Below are positions 45,017-53,348 of a DNA stretch of 64,000 bases, one piece after another; the first letter of the stretch is position 1; each line of letters opens with the position of its first letter. The stretch comes from Alphaproteobacteria bacterium (GTDB taxonomy: Bacteria; Pseudomonadota; Alphaproteobacteria; Thalassobaculales; Thalassobaculaceae): NCBI GenBank assembly GCA_024742275.1, contig JANSYS010000004.1, positions 124,001-188,000 on the forward strand, read 5' to 3'. The notes under the pieces were generated by a model. The model made no database searches. It was not told the DNA's origin and saw only the letters and a program-made list of their open reading frames with translations. The position numbers and the translations under genes were made by a program.

Positions 45017-46345
45017 ATGACAATCTCCGCACTGAACCGGCGCTTGCGCCCGCCCGTGCTGCTGGCGATCTGGCTATCGGCGCTGGTGCTGCTCTGGATC
45101 GATATCGGCTGGCTGCATGTGGCCGCGTCGGCGTCCCTCGGCGCCGTGGTCGTGCTCTCTCTGTTCGATGCGCGCCGGGAGACCCTCGCGATTTTCGCGC
45201 TGATCGCCTCCCTGGCCGGCGGATTGCTCTGGGCCGGCGCCGATCCGGCGGAGATCATGCGCGGCTTGGACAGGACCCTGGTCTTCGCTGGACTGCTGCC
45301 GACCCTGGCGATGACGCGGACAGTGGCCCGCGGGTTGCCGGCGGTCCGGACCGCCCAGCACCGGATCGCCTCCCTGCCGGAGCGGCTCTCCGGAATCGGT
45401 CTGCTGTTCGGGGCCCACGCCTTCGGGGCGGTCCTGAACACGGGGTCCTTCGCCTTCATGGCGTCAGTGATTCCCGAGGACGCCGACGCGCGGCAGCGCC
45501 GGGTGGCGGCGCTTGCCTGCCTGCGCGGTATGAACACGGTCGCGCTCTACTCGCCGTTCCTGGTCGGTTTTGCCGTGGCCTATACCTATGTACCGGACGT
45601 CCCGGCCTGGCAGGCGTTCGCGCTCGGCGGTTCGATGGCCGGCTGCGGGCTGATGATCTCGCTTCTGATCTTCGCCCGACCTCTCAGCGTCGACGCTCTT
45701 CGCCGAGGACTGGGATGCCTCGCGCCGATCGGATTGCTGATGGCGGGTGTCGGGGTCCTGGTCGTCGCCGCCTCGCAGGTGTTTCCGATCAGCACCTTGG
45801 GCGCGGTGCTGATGGTCATGCCGCTGCTGTGCGGACTGCATCTCATCCGGTGGCCCCATCGCACAGCGGAAATCTATCAGGAGACCAGGGACTCGATGTC
45901 GACCATGGGGGACGATCTTCTGATCGTCTCGACGTCCCTGGTGCTCGGGACCCTGGCCGAGACGGCGCCGCCGATCCTCGACGTTATGGCGCCCTGGATC
46001 GCCGATCACCTTCCGGTCTGGGCGGTGTTCGCGGCGGTGGCCGGGGCGATGGTGCTGTTCGCCATCATCGGCGTGCATCCTATGATCACGGGGACGGTGA
46101 TGATGGTTGCCGTCACGACAAGCGATCTGGCGGTCGCCCATCTGCCGCTGATGATCGCCATGCTGTTCGGCTGGGGCATGGGATCGATGAGTTCGATCAG
46201 TTCGCTCACGGTCGTCACGTCGAGCCGACTCTTCTCCCTGCGTCCCCTGAGCCTGGCGATCAGTCCCAACCTGATCTACGTGACCGTGTTCTTCGTCTTC
46301 ACCATGAGCGTCCTGACCATCCTCAACACTCTGATGCTGGGCTGA
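45017..46345 (+). CDS. Polytopic membrane protein of unknown function
   Basis: Not assigned with confidence. 442 residues with about 11-12 hydrophobic helices and short basic loops (DARRET, RTVARGLPAVRTAQHRIA, RWPHRTAEIYQETRD). Features repeated at similar places in both halves (GAHAFGAVLNTGSFAF in the first, GVHPMITGTVMMVAVTTSD in the second) suggest an inverted-repeat transporter of the ion-transporter superfamily, an inference. The ATG at 45017 follows GGGAG with almost no spacing, so the start is uncertain; a TTG at 44981 is the alternative. It is divergent from the SDR by 71 nt and converges on an EamA permease 9 nt away. Confidence 0.7.
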   Translation: MTISALNRRLRPPVLLAIWLSALVLLWIDIGWLHVAASASLGAVVVLSLFDARRETLAIFALIASLAGGLLWAGADPAEIMRGLDRTLVFAGLLPTLAMTRTVARGLPAVRTAQHRIASLPERLSGIGLLFGAHAFGAVLNTGSFAFMASVIPEDADARQRRVAALACLRGMNTVALYSPFLVGFAVAYTYVPDVPAWQAFALGGSMAGCGLMISLLIFARPLSVDALRRGLGCLAPIGLLMAGVGVLVVAASQVFPISTLGAVLMVMPLLCGLHLIRWPHRTAEIYQETRDSMSTMGDDLLIVSTSLVLGTLAETAPPILDVMAPWIADHLPVWAVFAAVAGAMVLFAIIGVHPMITGTVMMVAVTTSDLAVAHLPLMIAMLFGWGMGSMSSISSLTVVTSSRLFSLRPLSLAISPNLIYVTVFFVFTMSVLTILNTLMLG

Positions 46346-46354
46346 CCGTCGGAG

Positions 46355-47320
46355 TCACGCCGAGCGTCGGGTCATGACGAGGAACACCGCGGCGCCCACG
46401 CAGACCAGGGCAGCATAGTCGACCCATTGCGGCTGAACCGAGAAGATCAAAGCGTTGGCGAAGACGCCGACGACCGGGACCATCAGCGTGCCGACCGTCG
46501 ACGCCACCACCGGCAGCAGCGAGACGACCTTGAAATAGGCCCAATAGCAGAGGATTCCGGTGACGGTCATGTTGTAGACCACCGCCATCGCCGGCCAGAA
46601 CGAGACCTCGCCCACATTGTGGATGTCCCAGCCGAGCGCGATCACTAGCACCGGCACCACGCCGATCAGATGCTGCCAGCCGCAGACGACGGTGACGGGT
46701 TGGGTAAAGCCGGCATTCTTGACCACCACCGTCCCCGCGCCCCAGCAGAAGGCGGCGGCAACCACCAGGATCGGCCCGAGCGGTGGGCCTGTGAGTGATT
46801 GAGCGTCGACCGAGAACAGCAGGGCCATGCCGGCGAGGCCGAGCGCGAGGCCGAAGATCGCGCGGGACCCGAGTCGGTCCTTCAGGACGAAGGCACCGAC
46901 CAGGGTCGCCCAGAGCGGCATCGTGTACGCGAGGATCCCGGCACGCCCGGCGTCCATCAGGTCGATTCCGTACAGCACCAGGATGTTCCAAAGCGCCATG
47001 TTGAGGAGAGCCGATAGAATCAACGGGCGCCATTTGTCGCGGGGAATGCGGAGCGAATGGCGGCCGATCAGGGCGACGGCGAACAGGCCTAGACCCGATA
47101 CGACGCTTGCGGCGCCACGGAACACCCACGGCGGAACCTCGGCGAGCCCCACTTTCATGATCGGCCAGTTGAAGCCCCAGAACACCGCCAGAAGTGCCAG
47201 TAGGGCGATCGCCAAAGGCGTCGACGAGCCTGGCGTCGGCGTCTTCGGCGCGGACAGGCTTGGCGGCGCAGGATCGACCGGCGCCGAACGGGGCGAGGAA
47301 CTGGACACGGGGATGGTCAT
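46355..47320 (-). CDS. EamA/DMT-family permease
   Basis: Drug/metabolite transporter with two EamA repeats and ten helices after a 35-residue Ser/Pro-rich cytoplasmic N-terminus. 321 residues. Family marks: LLAVFWGFNWPIMKVGL at helix 1, AGILAYTMPLWATLVGAFVLKD at the end of the first half and VASTVGTLMVPVVGVFANALIF in the second. Substrate unknown; amino acids and metabolites are usual. The ATG at 47320 has no strong ribosome site. It is divergent from the CoxL-like gene. Confidence 0.87.
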   Translation of the reverse strand: MTIPVSSSSPRSAPVDPAPPSLSAPKTPTPGSSTPLAIALLALLAVFWGFNWPIMKVGLAEVPPWVFRGAASVVSGLGLFAVALIGRHSLRIPRDKWRPLILSALLNMALWNILVLYGIDLMDAGRAGILAYTMPLWATLVGAFVLKDRLGSRAIFGLALGLAGMALLFSVDAQSLTGPPLGPILVVAAAFCWGAGTVVVKNAGFTQPVTVVCGWQHLIGVVPVLVIALGWDIHNVGEVSFWPAMAVVYNMTVTGILCYWAYFKVVSLLPVVASTVGTLMVPVVGVFANALIFSVQPQWVDYAALVCVGAAVFLVMTRRSA

Positions 47321-47526
47321 CCGGTGAAGTACGTCTAACTCATTGCTAACCGAATTCGGCCTTGAGTGCGAGCGGGTAGGGTTCCTACCATGCACACGAG
47401 CGTCGAGACGCCGGTGGAATCTGATAGGGTGACTGTGACGAGGCCCATTCGGCCGACACTTCAAATCGGGTGACGGTGCCCCTGAGGCCCGGCCCTCCAA
47501 GTAAATATGCAGCGGAGACTGGCGAC

Positions 47527-49863
47527 ATGGTGAAGTTCGCGATCGGACAAGGCGTGAAGCGTGTGGAGGACAATCGGCTGCTCAAGGGCACCGGTCTGTA
47601 CACCGACGATATTCAGGTCGACGGTGCCCTTGCCTCCTATGTTCTGCGTTCGCCGGTTGCCCACGGGGTGATCAAGAGCATCGACACATCGGCCGCCAAG
47701 GAGGCGCCGGGGGTAGTCGCCGTGTACACCGGCGAGGATGTGAAGGCAGATGGGCTCGGCGACCTGCCCTGCGTGCCGCCGGTGACGAACCGGGACGGCA
47801 CCCCACGCGCCGACACGCCGCGGCCTATTCTCGCGGTCGGAAAGGTCCGGCACGTGGGCGACCCCATTGCCTTTGTTGTCGCCGAAACGGCGGTTCAGGC
47901 TCGCGATGCGGCCGAGCTGATCGATTTCGACATCGATGAGTTGGACGCAACCGTCGATACCGAGGGCGCGGCGAGCGCCGGCGCGCCCCAGCTCTTCGAC
48001 CACGTTCCCAATAACATCGCCTTCGATTGGGAGAGCGGCGACAAGGCTGCGGTCGATGCGGCCTTCGACGGCGCCCACAAGAGCGTGCAAGTTCGGATCG
48101 TCAACAACCGGATCATCGTGAATTCGATGGAGGTTCGTCCGGTGGTCGCCGAATACGATCCCGAGACTGACCGGTCGACCTTGTGGTCGTCCTCGCAAGG
48201 TCCTCATGTGTTCCAGACCCTGCTCGCCGAGAAGGTTCTCAAGATCGAGCCGGGCAAGTTGCGCTGCCGGACCACGGATGTCGGCGGCGGTTTCGGCATG
48301 AAGATCTTTCTCTACGCCGAGCAGGCGCTCTGCACTTGGGCATCCCGGAAATTGAAGAAGGCGGTGCGCTATCTGCCTGAGCGCTCGGACGCGTTCATGA
48401 CCGACGCCCAGGGGCGGGACAACATCTCCTATGCCGAGGCGGCGGTCGACGCGAACGGTGTTATCCAGGCGCTTCGGGTCAAGACCTTCGCGGCGCTCGG
48501 CGGCTACCTGCATCACATGGGCGCCTTCATCCCGACCAATGCCGGCACTCACATGCTGTCGGGCGTCTATAAGATCCCGGCGGTCTACGTGAACGTTCTC
48601 GGTGTCCTGAACAACACCACGCCGACGGATGCCTATCGTGGAGCCGGACGACCGGAGGCGGCCTACCTGATCGAGCGCGTGATCGACGTGGTCGGCCAGG
48701 AGCTGGGCCTCACCCCTGACGAGGTGCGCCGCCGCAACTTCATCCCACCGGAGGCGATGCCCTACACCACGCCGCTCGGCAACGTTTACGACAGCGGCGA
48801 ATTCCAGACTCTCATGGAAGAGTGCATGGCGAAGTCCGATTGGGCGTCCTTCGAGGAGCGCCGCAAGGAGGCGGCCGCGCGCGGCAAGCTGCGTGGCATC
48901 GGCATGGGCTACTACATCGAGAAATGCGGCGGCGGCAGCCCGGAGACGGCGGATGTCCGTTTCACCGACGAGGGCAAGGTCGAGATCCGCATAGGGACCC
49001 AGTCGAATGGCCAGGGCCACGAGACCGCCTATGCCCAGATCCTGTCCGACACGATCGGTGTCGAGGGCGAGGACGTCAAAGTCATCCAGGGCGATACCGA
49101 CGAGGTGCCGCCGGGCATGACCGGCGGCTCCCGCTCGGTGCCGGTCGGCGGCGCCGCCGTACTGCTGGCGGGCCGGCAGATCGTCGAGAAGGGCAAGAAG
49201 ATTGCCGCCAACGCCATGGAGGCCGCCGCGGCCGACATCGAGTTCAGCGACGGCACCTTCACCGTTGCCGGCACCGACAAGTCCATGACCATCATGGAGG
49301 TCGCGAAGGCGGCAAAGGACCCGGCGAACCTCGAGGACGGCATGACGCCCGGCCTCGATGAGAAGCACGAACGCAAGCCGGAGGCAGCGACCTATCCCAA
49401 CGGCTGTCACGTGGTCGAACTCGAGATCGACCCGGATACCGGTACGGTCGCAATCGAGCGATACACGATCGTTGATGACTTCGGCGAGACCATCAACCCG
49501 GACCTGCTCGCTGGTCAGGTTCATGGCGGTATCGTTCAGGGAGTCGGTCAGGCGCTGACCGAGCTTACGGTCTACGACGAGGGTTCGGGCCAGCTTGTCA
49601 CCGGGTCCTTCATGGACTACGGGATGCCGCGCGCCGATCTGGTTCCAATGTTCGACTTCAACGTCCACAACGTCCGCTGCACAACCAACCCGCTCGGCAT
49701 CAAGGGCTCGGGCGAGGCGGGGGCCATCGGCGCCCCGCCGGCGGTCATCAGCGCCCTGGTGGACGCTCTGCACGAGTTGACGGGCGTTACCCATATCGAC
49801 ATGCCGGCGACACCGCAGGTGCTCTGGAACCTGATCCAGTCGGCGAAACGGAAAGCGGCGTAA
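47527..49863 (+). CDS. Molybdenum hydroxylase large subunit, form II CoxL-like (orphan)
   Basis: Catalytic subunit of the xanthine dehydrogenase / CO dehydrogenase family, 778 residues. N-terminal ald_Xan_dh domain (about 15-130), then the molybdopterin-binding domain with GGGFGMKIFLYAEQ, the active-site loop AYRGAGR that marks form II (form I CO dehydrogenase has AYxCSFR), QSNGQGHETAYAQI and the catalytic glutamate in GSGEAGAIGAPPA. So it is probably not a true CO dehydrogenase but an aldehyde or N-heterocycle hydroxylase. The FAD (CoxM) and 2Fe-2S (CoxS) subunits normally encoded alongside are missing on both sides. The gene ends at a strong hairpin. Confidence 0.92.
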   Translation: MVKFAIGQGVKRVEDNRLLKGTGLYTDDIQVDGALASYVLRSPVAHGVIKSIDTSAAKEAPGVVAVYTGEDVKADGLGDLPCVPPVTNRDGTPRADTPRPILAVGKVRHVGDPIAFVVAETAVQARDAAELIDFDIDELDATVDTEGAASAGAPQLFDHVPNNIAFDWESGDKAAVDAAFDGAHKSVQVRIVNNRIIVNSMEVRPVVAEYDPETDRSTLWSSSQGPHVFQTLLAEKVLKIEPGKLRCRTTDVGGGFGMKIFLYAEQALCTWASRKLKKAVRYLPERSDAFMTDAQGRDNISYAEAAVDANGVIQALRVKTFAALGGYLHHMGAFIPTNAGTHMLSGVYKIPAVYVNVLGVLNNTTPTDAYRGAGRPEAAYLIERVIDVVGQELGLTPDEVRRRNFIPPEAMPYTTPLGNVYDSGEFQTLMEECMAKSDWASFEERRKEAAARGKLRGIGMGYYIEKCGGGSPETADVRFTDEGKVEIRIGTQSNGQGHETAYAQILSDTIGVEGEDVKVIQGDTDEVPPGMTGGSRSVPVGGAAVLLAGRQIVEKGKKIAANAMEAAAADIEFSDGTFTVAGTDKSMTIMEVAKAAKDPANLEDGMTPGLDEKHERKPEAATYPNGCHVVELEIDPDTGTVAIERYTIVDDFGETINPDLLAGQVHGGIVQGVGQALTELTVYDEGSGQLVTGSFMDYGMPRADLVPMFDFNVHNVRCTTNPLGIKGSGEAGAIGAPPAVISALVDALHELTGVTHIDMPATPQVLWNLIQSAKRKAA

Positions 49864-49885
49864 ACCCTTGCGCATAAGGACACTC

Positions 49886-50857
49886 GTGGCGGCGGCCCCC
49901 TTGTGGGGCCGCCGTTTTGTTTGGACCCTGGTCGCCCTGGCGGCCTTCGTCTCCGCCGCTGATGCTGACGCTGCCGGGCCGACGCCGACGGATCTGGTCG
50001 AGGCCGGCCGGCTGACCCTGCCCGAACCCTGCACGGTTTCCCGTGAGGAACTGTTTCAGGCCGCGCCGGATGAGCATGTCTGGGTCTCGGCGCTCGGCGA
50101 CCGGACATGGCTGGCGGTCGCGCTCTGCGAGCATCACGCCTACCAGGCGACTGAGGTTGCGCTGCGTGTCGAGGAGCGGGACGGGACGCTGTCCTCGGCG
50201 CTGCTCGCCTTTCCGGTCTGGCGGGAGAGCGAGGAGACGCCCTGGCCCTACATCGTCTACCAGCCGTGGCTGACCGGGACGGCTGGCGCGATGGCCGATG
50301 GACGGATCGCCCTCTTCTACAAGGGACGCGGCGTCGGCGACTGCGGCGAGCATGTCACTTACGACGTGAGCGCCCCGGTGGTACGCGTCGTCGAGTATCG
50401 GGCGAAGCTGGAATGCGACGGCACTTGGGTCGACCCCGATAGCTGGGCGCCCGTCCCTCAGCAGGTGCTCGACGCGCATGTTCCGTCCTTCACGGATCGC
50501 TTGGCGGGCGGCCTGCTGAGCGCTGTCATGCTGCGCTGGCCTCGCGCGGAGTGGATGGCGCATGCCGTTGTGCGAGGGGATCTCGACGGCGATGGTGCGG
50601 TGGAGCAGTGGATCGGCGGGTACAGTCGCGACTGGAACACCGATCTGACCAGGTATCACCTTGTGCGCGAGCGGCTCGGACAACTCCGCGTCTGGGACAT
50701 TCCGGTAGCGGACGACAGCCGGGTCTCGCTTTGCCAGCCGGCGGCCTCGCTGGTTCTGGAGACGCCGACGAGCTTGGCGATCGACGACGGACTCTGCGAC
50801 CGGATGCGGGTCGGTTGGGATGCGTCGGCGGATACGATCACGCTGGAGCGCCGTTAG
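49886..50857 (+). CDS. Secreted DUF1176-like protein
   Basis: 323 residues with a Sec signal (RRFVWTLVALAAFVSA, cleavage near ADA before AGPTPTD). The central ALFYKGRGVGDCGEHVTYD and VVEYRAKLECDGTW resemble DUF1176 proteins; function unknown. Six cysteines in the mature part could form disulfides. GTG 49886 has TAAGGA 5 nt upstream and is preferred over TTG 49868. Unusually, a terminator-like hairpin occupies codons 2-10, so either the transcript from the preceding gene ends there or initiation is controlled by it. Confidence 0.75.
   Translation: MAAAPLWGRRFVWTLVALAAFVSAADADAAGPTPTDLVEAGRLTLPEPCTVSREELFQAAPDEHVWVSALGDRTWLAVALCEHHAYQATEVALRVEERDGTLSSALLAFPVWRESEETPWPYIVYQPWLTGTAGAMADGRIALFYKGRGVGDCGEHVTYDVSAPVVRVVEYRAKLECDGTWVDPDSWAPVPQQVLDAHVPSFTDRLAGGLLSAVMLRWPRAEWMAHAVVRGDLDGDGAVEQWIGGYSRDWNTDLTRYHLVRERLGQLRVWDIPVADDSRVSLCQPAASLVLETPTSLAIDDGLCDRMRVGWDASADTITLERR
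49890..49922 (+). terminator. Rho-independent terminator overlapping a gene start
   Basis: A perfect 10-bp stem CGGCGGCCCC / GGGGCCGCCG with a CTTGT loop, followed by TTTTGTTT. It lies 26 nt after the CoxL-like stop, which suits it as that gene's terminator, but it also falls within the first codons of the DUF1176-like gene. Confidence 0.8.
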
Positions 50858-50860
50858 CGG

Positions 50861-51196
50861 TCAGTGGGTCACCGACTTCGAGAAGACGTTGACGATCACG
50901 ACACCGGTGATGATGAAGCCGAGACCGAGTAGCGCGGCGAAATCGAGAGACTGCTTGAACCAAAACCAGGCGACGAGGCTGATGAGCACGATCCCGAGCC
51001 CCGACCAGATCGCGTAGACCACTCCGGTCGGCATCACCTTCAAAGGAAATGACAGGCAGTAGAAAGCTACGGCATAGCCCGCGACCGTGATCAGACTGGG
51101 CACCAGACGGGTGAACCCGTCCGACCGGGCGAGCGCGGTGGTGCCGATCACTTCGGCAACGATGGAGACGAGCAGCAAGAGATAGATATTGAACAC
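50861..51196 (-). CDS. Small multidrug resistance (SMR) family efflux protein
   Basis: Four-helix proton-coupled exporter, 111 residues. The essential membrane glutamate is Glu15 (SIVAEVIGTTALARS), and the conserved YAIWSGLGIVLISLVAW around the tryptophan of helix 3 is present. The ALARSDGFTRLVPS segment resembles the EmrE/QacE branch more than SugE/Gdx (which has a K-x-G pattern), so multidrug or quaternary-ammonium export is more likely than guanidinium export. Start GTG 51196 has GGAGGG 5 nt upstream. Its stop is 3 nt from the DUF1176-like stop. Confidence 0.88.
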   Translation of the reverse strand: MFNIYLLLLVSIVAEVIGTTALARSDGFTRLVPSLITVAGYAVAFYCLSFPLKVMPTGVVYAIWSGLGIVLISLVAWFWFKQSLDFAALLGLGFIITGVVIVNVFSKSVTH

Positions 51197-51360
51197 GGAA
51201 CCCTCCGAGGGCAGGGGCCGGGGGCGGTGGCCATTCCTTGTAGCCAATGCGCGCCGCTCAGGCCACCGGGGCGGCATTCACGGATTTGCAGCCCGTGCCA
51301 GTTGGATTAGGGTCCTGCCCGACGATCTACGACCAGCAACTGGCAGACGGGGGAAGCGAC

Positions 51361-51987
51361 GTGATCGAACTCTATACCTGGAAGACCTCGAACGGGCGCA
51401 AGGCGTCGATCATGCTCGAGGAGATCGGGATGCCCTACAACGTCCATCCGATTCCGATCGGCCAGGACGTTCAGTTCACGCCCGAATACATCGCCGTAAA
51501 TCCGAACTCGAAAATCCCGGCGATCGTCGACACCGACGGGCCGGGCGGCAAGCCCTATACGGTCATCGAGTCGGGCGCGATCCTGATGTATCTTGCCGAG
51601 AAGTCGGGCAAGCTGATGCCCCAGGAGACGGCCAAACGCTACGAAGTCATCCAGTGGCTCATGTGGCAGATGGGCGGGATCGGGCCGATCTTCGGCCAGG
51701 TGCATCATTTCGAACGGGCGGCCAAGATCGATGTGCCCTACGGTAAGGAGCGCTACGGCAAGGAATGCCGCAGGCTCTACGGCGTGCTGAACGCGCGCCT
51801 GGAAGGCGTGGACTACGTCGCCAACAACGAATACTCGATCGCCGACATCGCGATCCTGCCCTGGGTCGCGCGATACGAATGGCAGAAGGTCGATCTGGCC
51901 GACTACCCGAATGTGAAGCGCTGGTTTGACTCTTTGATGGCGCGGCCGGCGGTGCAGCGCGGGATGGAGATCCCGGCCGACGCTTGA
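51361..51987 (+). CDS. Glutathione S-transferase, Nu/YfcG-YghU type
   Basis: Cytoplasmic glutathione transferase or disulfide-bond reductase, 208 residues. The N-terminal thioredoxin-like domain starts IELYTWKTSNGRKASIMLEE, where the T-x-N pattern is that of Nu-class enzymes that use threonine/asparagine to hold the glutathione thiol; NPNSKIPAIVD (cis-Pro) and ESGAILMYLAEK follow. The C-terminal helical domain has the capping motif YSIADIAILPWV. GTG 51361 has GGGGGAAG upstream; a longer frame from 51247 lacks similarity. Convergent with the DUF2000 gene. Confidence 0.9.
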   Translation: MIELYTWKTSNGRKASIMLEEIGMPYNVHPIPIGQDVQFTPEYIAVNPNSKIPAIVDTDGPGGKPYTVIESGAILMYLAEKSGKLMPQETAKRYEVIQWLMWQMGGIGPIFGQVHHFERAAKIDVPYGKERYGKECRRLYGVLNARLEGVDYVANNEYSIADIAILPWVARYEWQKVDLADYPNVKRWFDSLMARPAVQRGMEIPADA

Positions 51988-51993
51988 CCTTTA

Positions 51994-52401
51994 TCACGCC
52001 TGCAGCTTCAGCCCCTTGAACGCCTTGTCGACTTCCTTGCGCTCGGCTCTCGTCGCGATGCCGACGAGGTCGAGGGCATCGGTCGGCAGGGCGGCGACGA
52101 CGGCGCGGTTGTCGGCGTCGTTGCCGGTGCGGAACATGCCCTCGGAATAGACGGCGAGCTCCAGGCCGCGCTCCACCGCGCGACGGTGTCCCTTGGCCAA
52201 GGCATCGGCGCTGCCGGCAAGGATCAGCACCGGCTGCCCCAGGATCGGCAGGTATGACCGACCGCCCGCGTCGCGGTAAGGCTCGCCGATTGCCTCGGGG
52301 AAGCGGGCGGCGACGGCACTCGCCAGGAAGGCGACGACGTTCAGCTTTTGCCAAGTGACGAGATCGTCGCGGACGGCGATGGAAATCTTGGTGTCGTGCA
52401 T
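51994..52401 (-). CDS. DUF2000 family protein
   Basis: Cytoplasmic 135-residue protein of the DUF2000 family, distantly related in fold to peptidyl-tRNA hydrolase 2. The family pattern is visible throughout: ISIAVRDDLVTWQKLNVVAFLAS at the start, IGEPYRDAGGRSYLPILGQPVLILAG in the middle and MFRTGNDADNRAVVAAL toward the end. Biochemical role unknown. It lies 76 nt after an AraC-type regulator gene on the same strand, so the two may be linked. Confidence 0.85.
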   Translation of the reverse strand: MHDTKISIAVRDDLVTWQKLNVVAFLASAVAARFPEAIGEPYRDAGGRSYLPILGQPVLILAGSADALAKGHRRAVERGLELAVYSEGMFRTGNDADNRAVVAALPTDALDLVGIATRAERKEVDKAFKGLKLQA

Positions 52402-52477
52402 GCGCTCGGCTCCTGTTGGTGTCGTAGGCCGACGATGCCGCGGTCGGGGCGAGAGCGATTGGACGTTTGTGCGCTTC

Positions 52478-53338
52478 CTACGCCGAGGCGAGATAGGCTG
52501 TCCTGAACCGGCCCGGCGTCACGCCGTAGGCAGCCTTGAACCGGCGGCTCAGATGGCTCTGGTCGGTGAACCCCACGGCGATGGCCACTTCCGCCGGTGC
52601 CTCGCCGGCGGCCAGCATGGCGCGGGCATGCTCCAGGCGGATATTGGTCAGGTAGCGGTGCGGCGGCAGACCCGTCGCGGCCCTGAACGCCCGGTTGACT
52701 TGGAAGCGGCTGCGACCGGTTTCGCGGGCGAGCTCGTCCAGCCGGATGTCGCGATCGTATTCGGCATGCATGATCTCTCGGATCCGGGCGACGGTGGCGG
52801 CCTCTCCATCCGCCGGCGCCGGGCCCGGCACGACTGTGCGGCCGTGCCGCAGGGCCAGCGCCAGGAGTATAAAGTCGCGCCGGCTTTCCGCGATCAGGCT
52901 CTCGCGCTGGACGGCGGTCGCCGCCGCTCTGGCCTGCAGTGTGGGGATCACCGCGGCGAATATCCGCGACAGCACCGGGTCGTCGATCAGGGGATCGGCA
53001 AAGAATGGGACGTCGGCCCGACCCGTAGCGTCCTCGACTACGCGCTCCCACACGCCGACATCGGGGTACAGCATCCAGTAGGCGAAGCCGTCGTTGTCCG
53101 CTGCGCCGCCGTCGTGAGGGTCTTCGGCGTTGAAGGCGATGATCCGTCCCGCTGTGCTCGTATGACGGCGGCCGCGATGGTTGAAGCTCTGTCCGCCCCG
53201 GGTGGTCAGGCCGATGGCGAAAGTGGCGTGGGCGTGCCTCTCGAAGGCGGGGCCGGAGAAGCCTGCCCGCATTATGTCGATGCCGAGTTCTCCGTCTCGG
53301 TCGTAGACCAGGAAATCCGGGGCTGTGGTAAGCGTCAT
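52478..53338 (-). CDS. AraC family transcriptional regulator
   Basis: 286 residues. N-terminal cupin-like sensing domain (about 20-110; ERHAHATFAIGLTTRG, FNAEDPHDG) and a C-terminal pair of helix-turn-helix motifs (about 185-284) with RLDELARETGRSRFQVNRAFRA and AEVAIAVGFTDQSHLSRRFKAAYGVTPGRFR. The effector is unknown. Regulators of this layout often control an adjacent efflux or metabolic gene; here the DUF2000 gene lies directly downstream and a phosphatase gene directly upstream on the same strand (10 nt). Confidence 0.9.
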   Translation of the reverse strand: MTLTTAPDFLVYDRDGELGIDIMRAGFSGPAFERHAHATFAIGLTTRGGQSFNHRGRRHTSTAGRIIAFNAEDPHDGGAADNDGFAYWMLYPDVGVWERVVEDATGRADVPFFADPLIDDPVLSRIFAAVIPTLQARAAATAVQRESLIAESRRDFILLALALRHGRTVVPGPAPADGEAATVARIREIMHAEYDRDIRLDELARETGRSRFQVNRAFRAATGLPPHRYLTNIRLEHARAMLAAGEAPAEVAIAVGFTDQSHLSRRFKAAYGVTPGRFRTAYLASA

Positions 53339-53348
53339 GCCGCCCGTG

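Noticed and set aside
47527-49863. Aerobic carbon monoxide dehydrogenase
   Set aside because: The active-site loop is AYRGAGR (form II), not AYxCSFR of true CO dehydrogenase, and coxM/coxS are absent.
47461-50034. An 857-codon open frame on the minus strand opposite the CoxL-like gene
   Set aside because: It mirrors the codon pattern of the real gene on the other strand, translates to low-complexity Arg/Gly/His-rich sequence without family motifs, and the plus-strand product has every catalytic motif.
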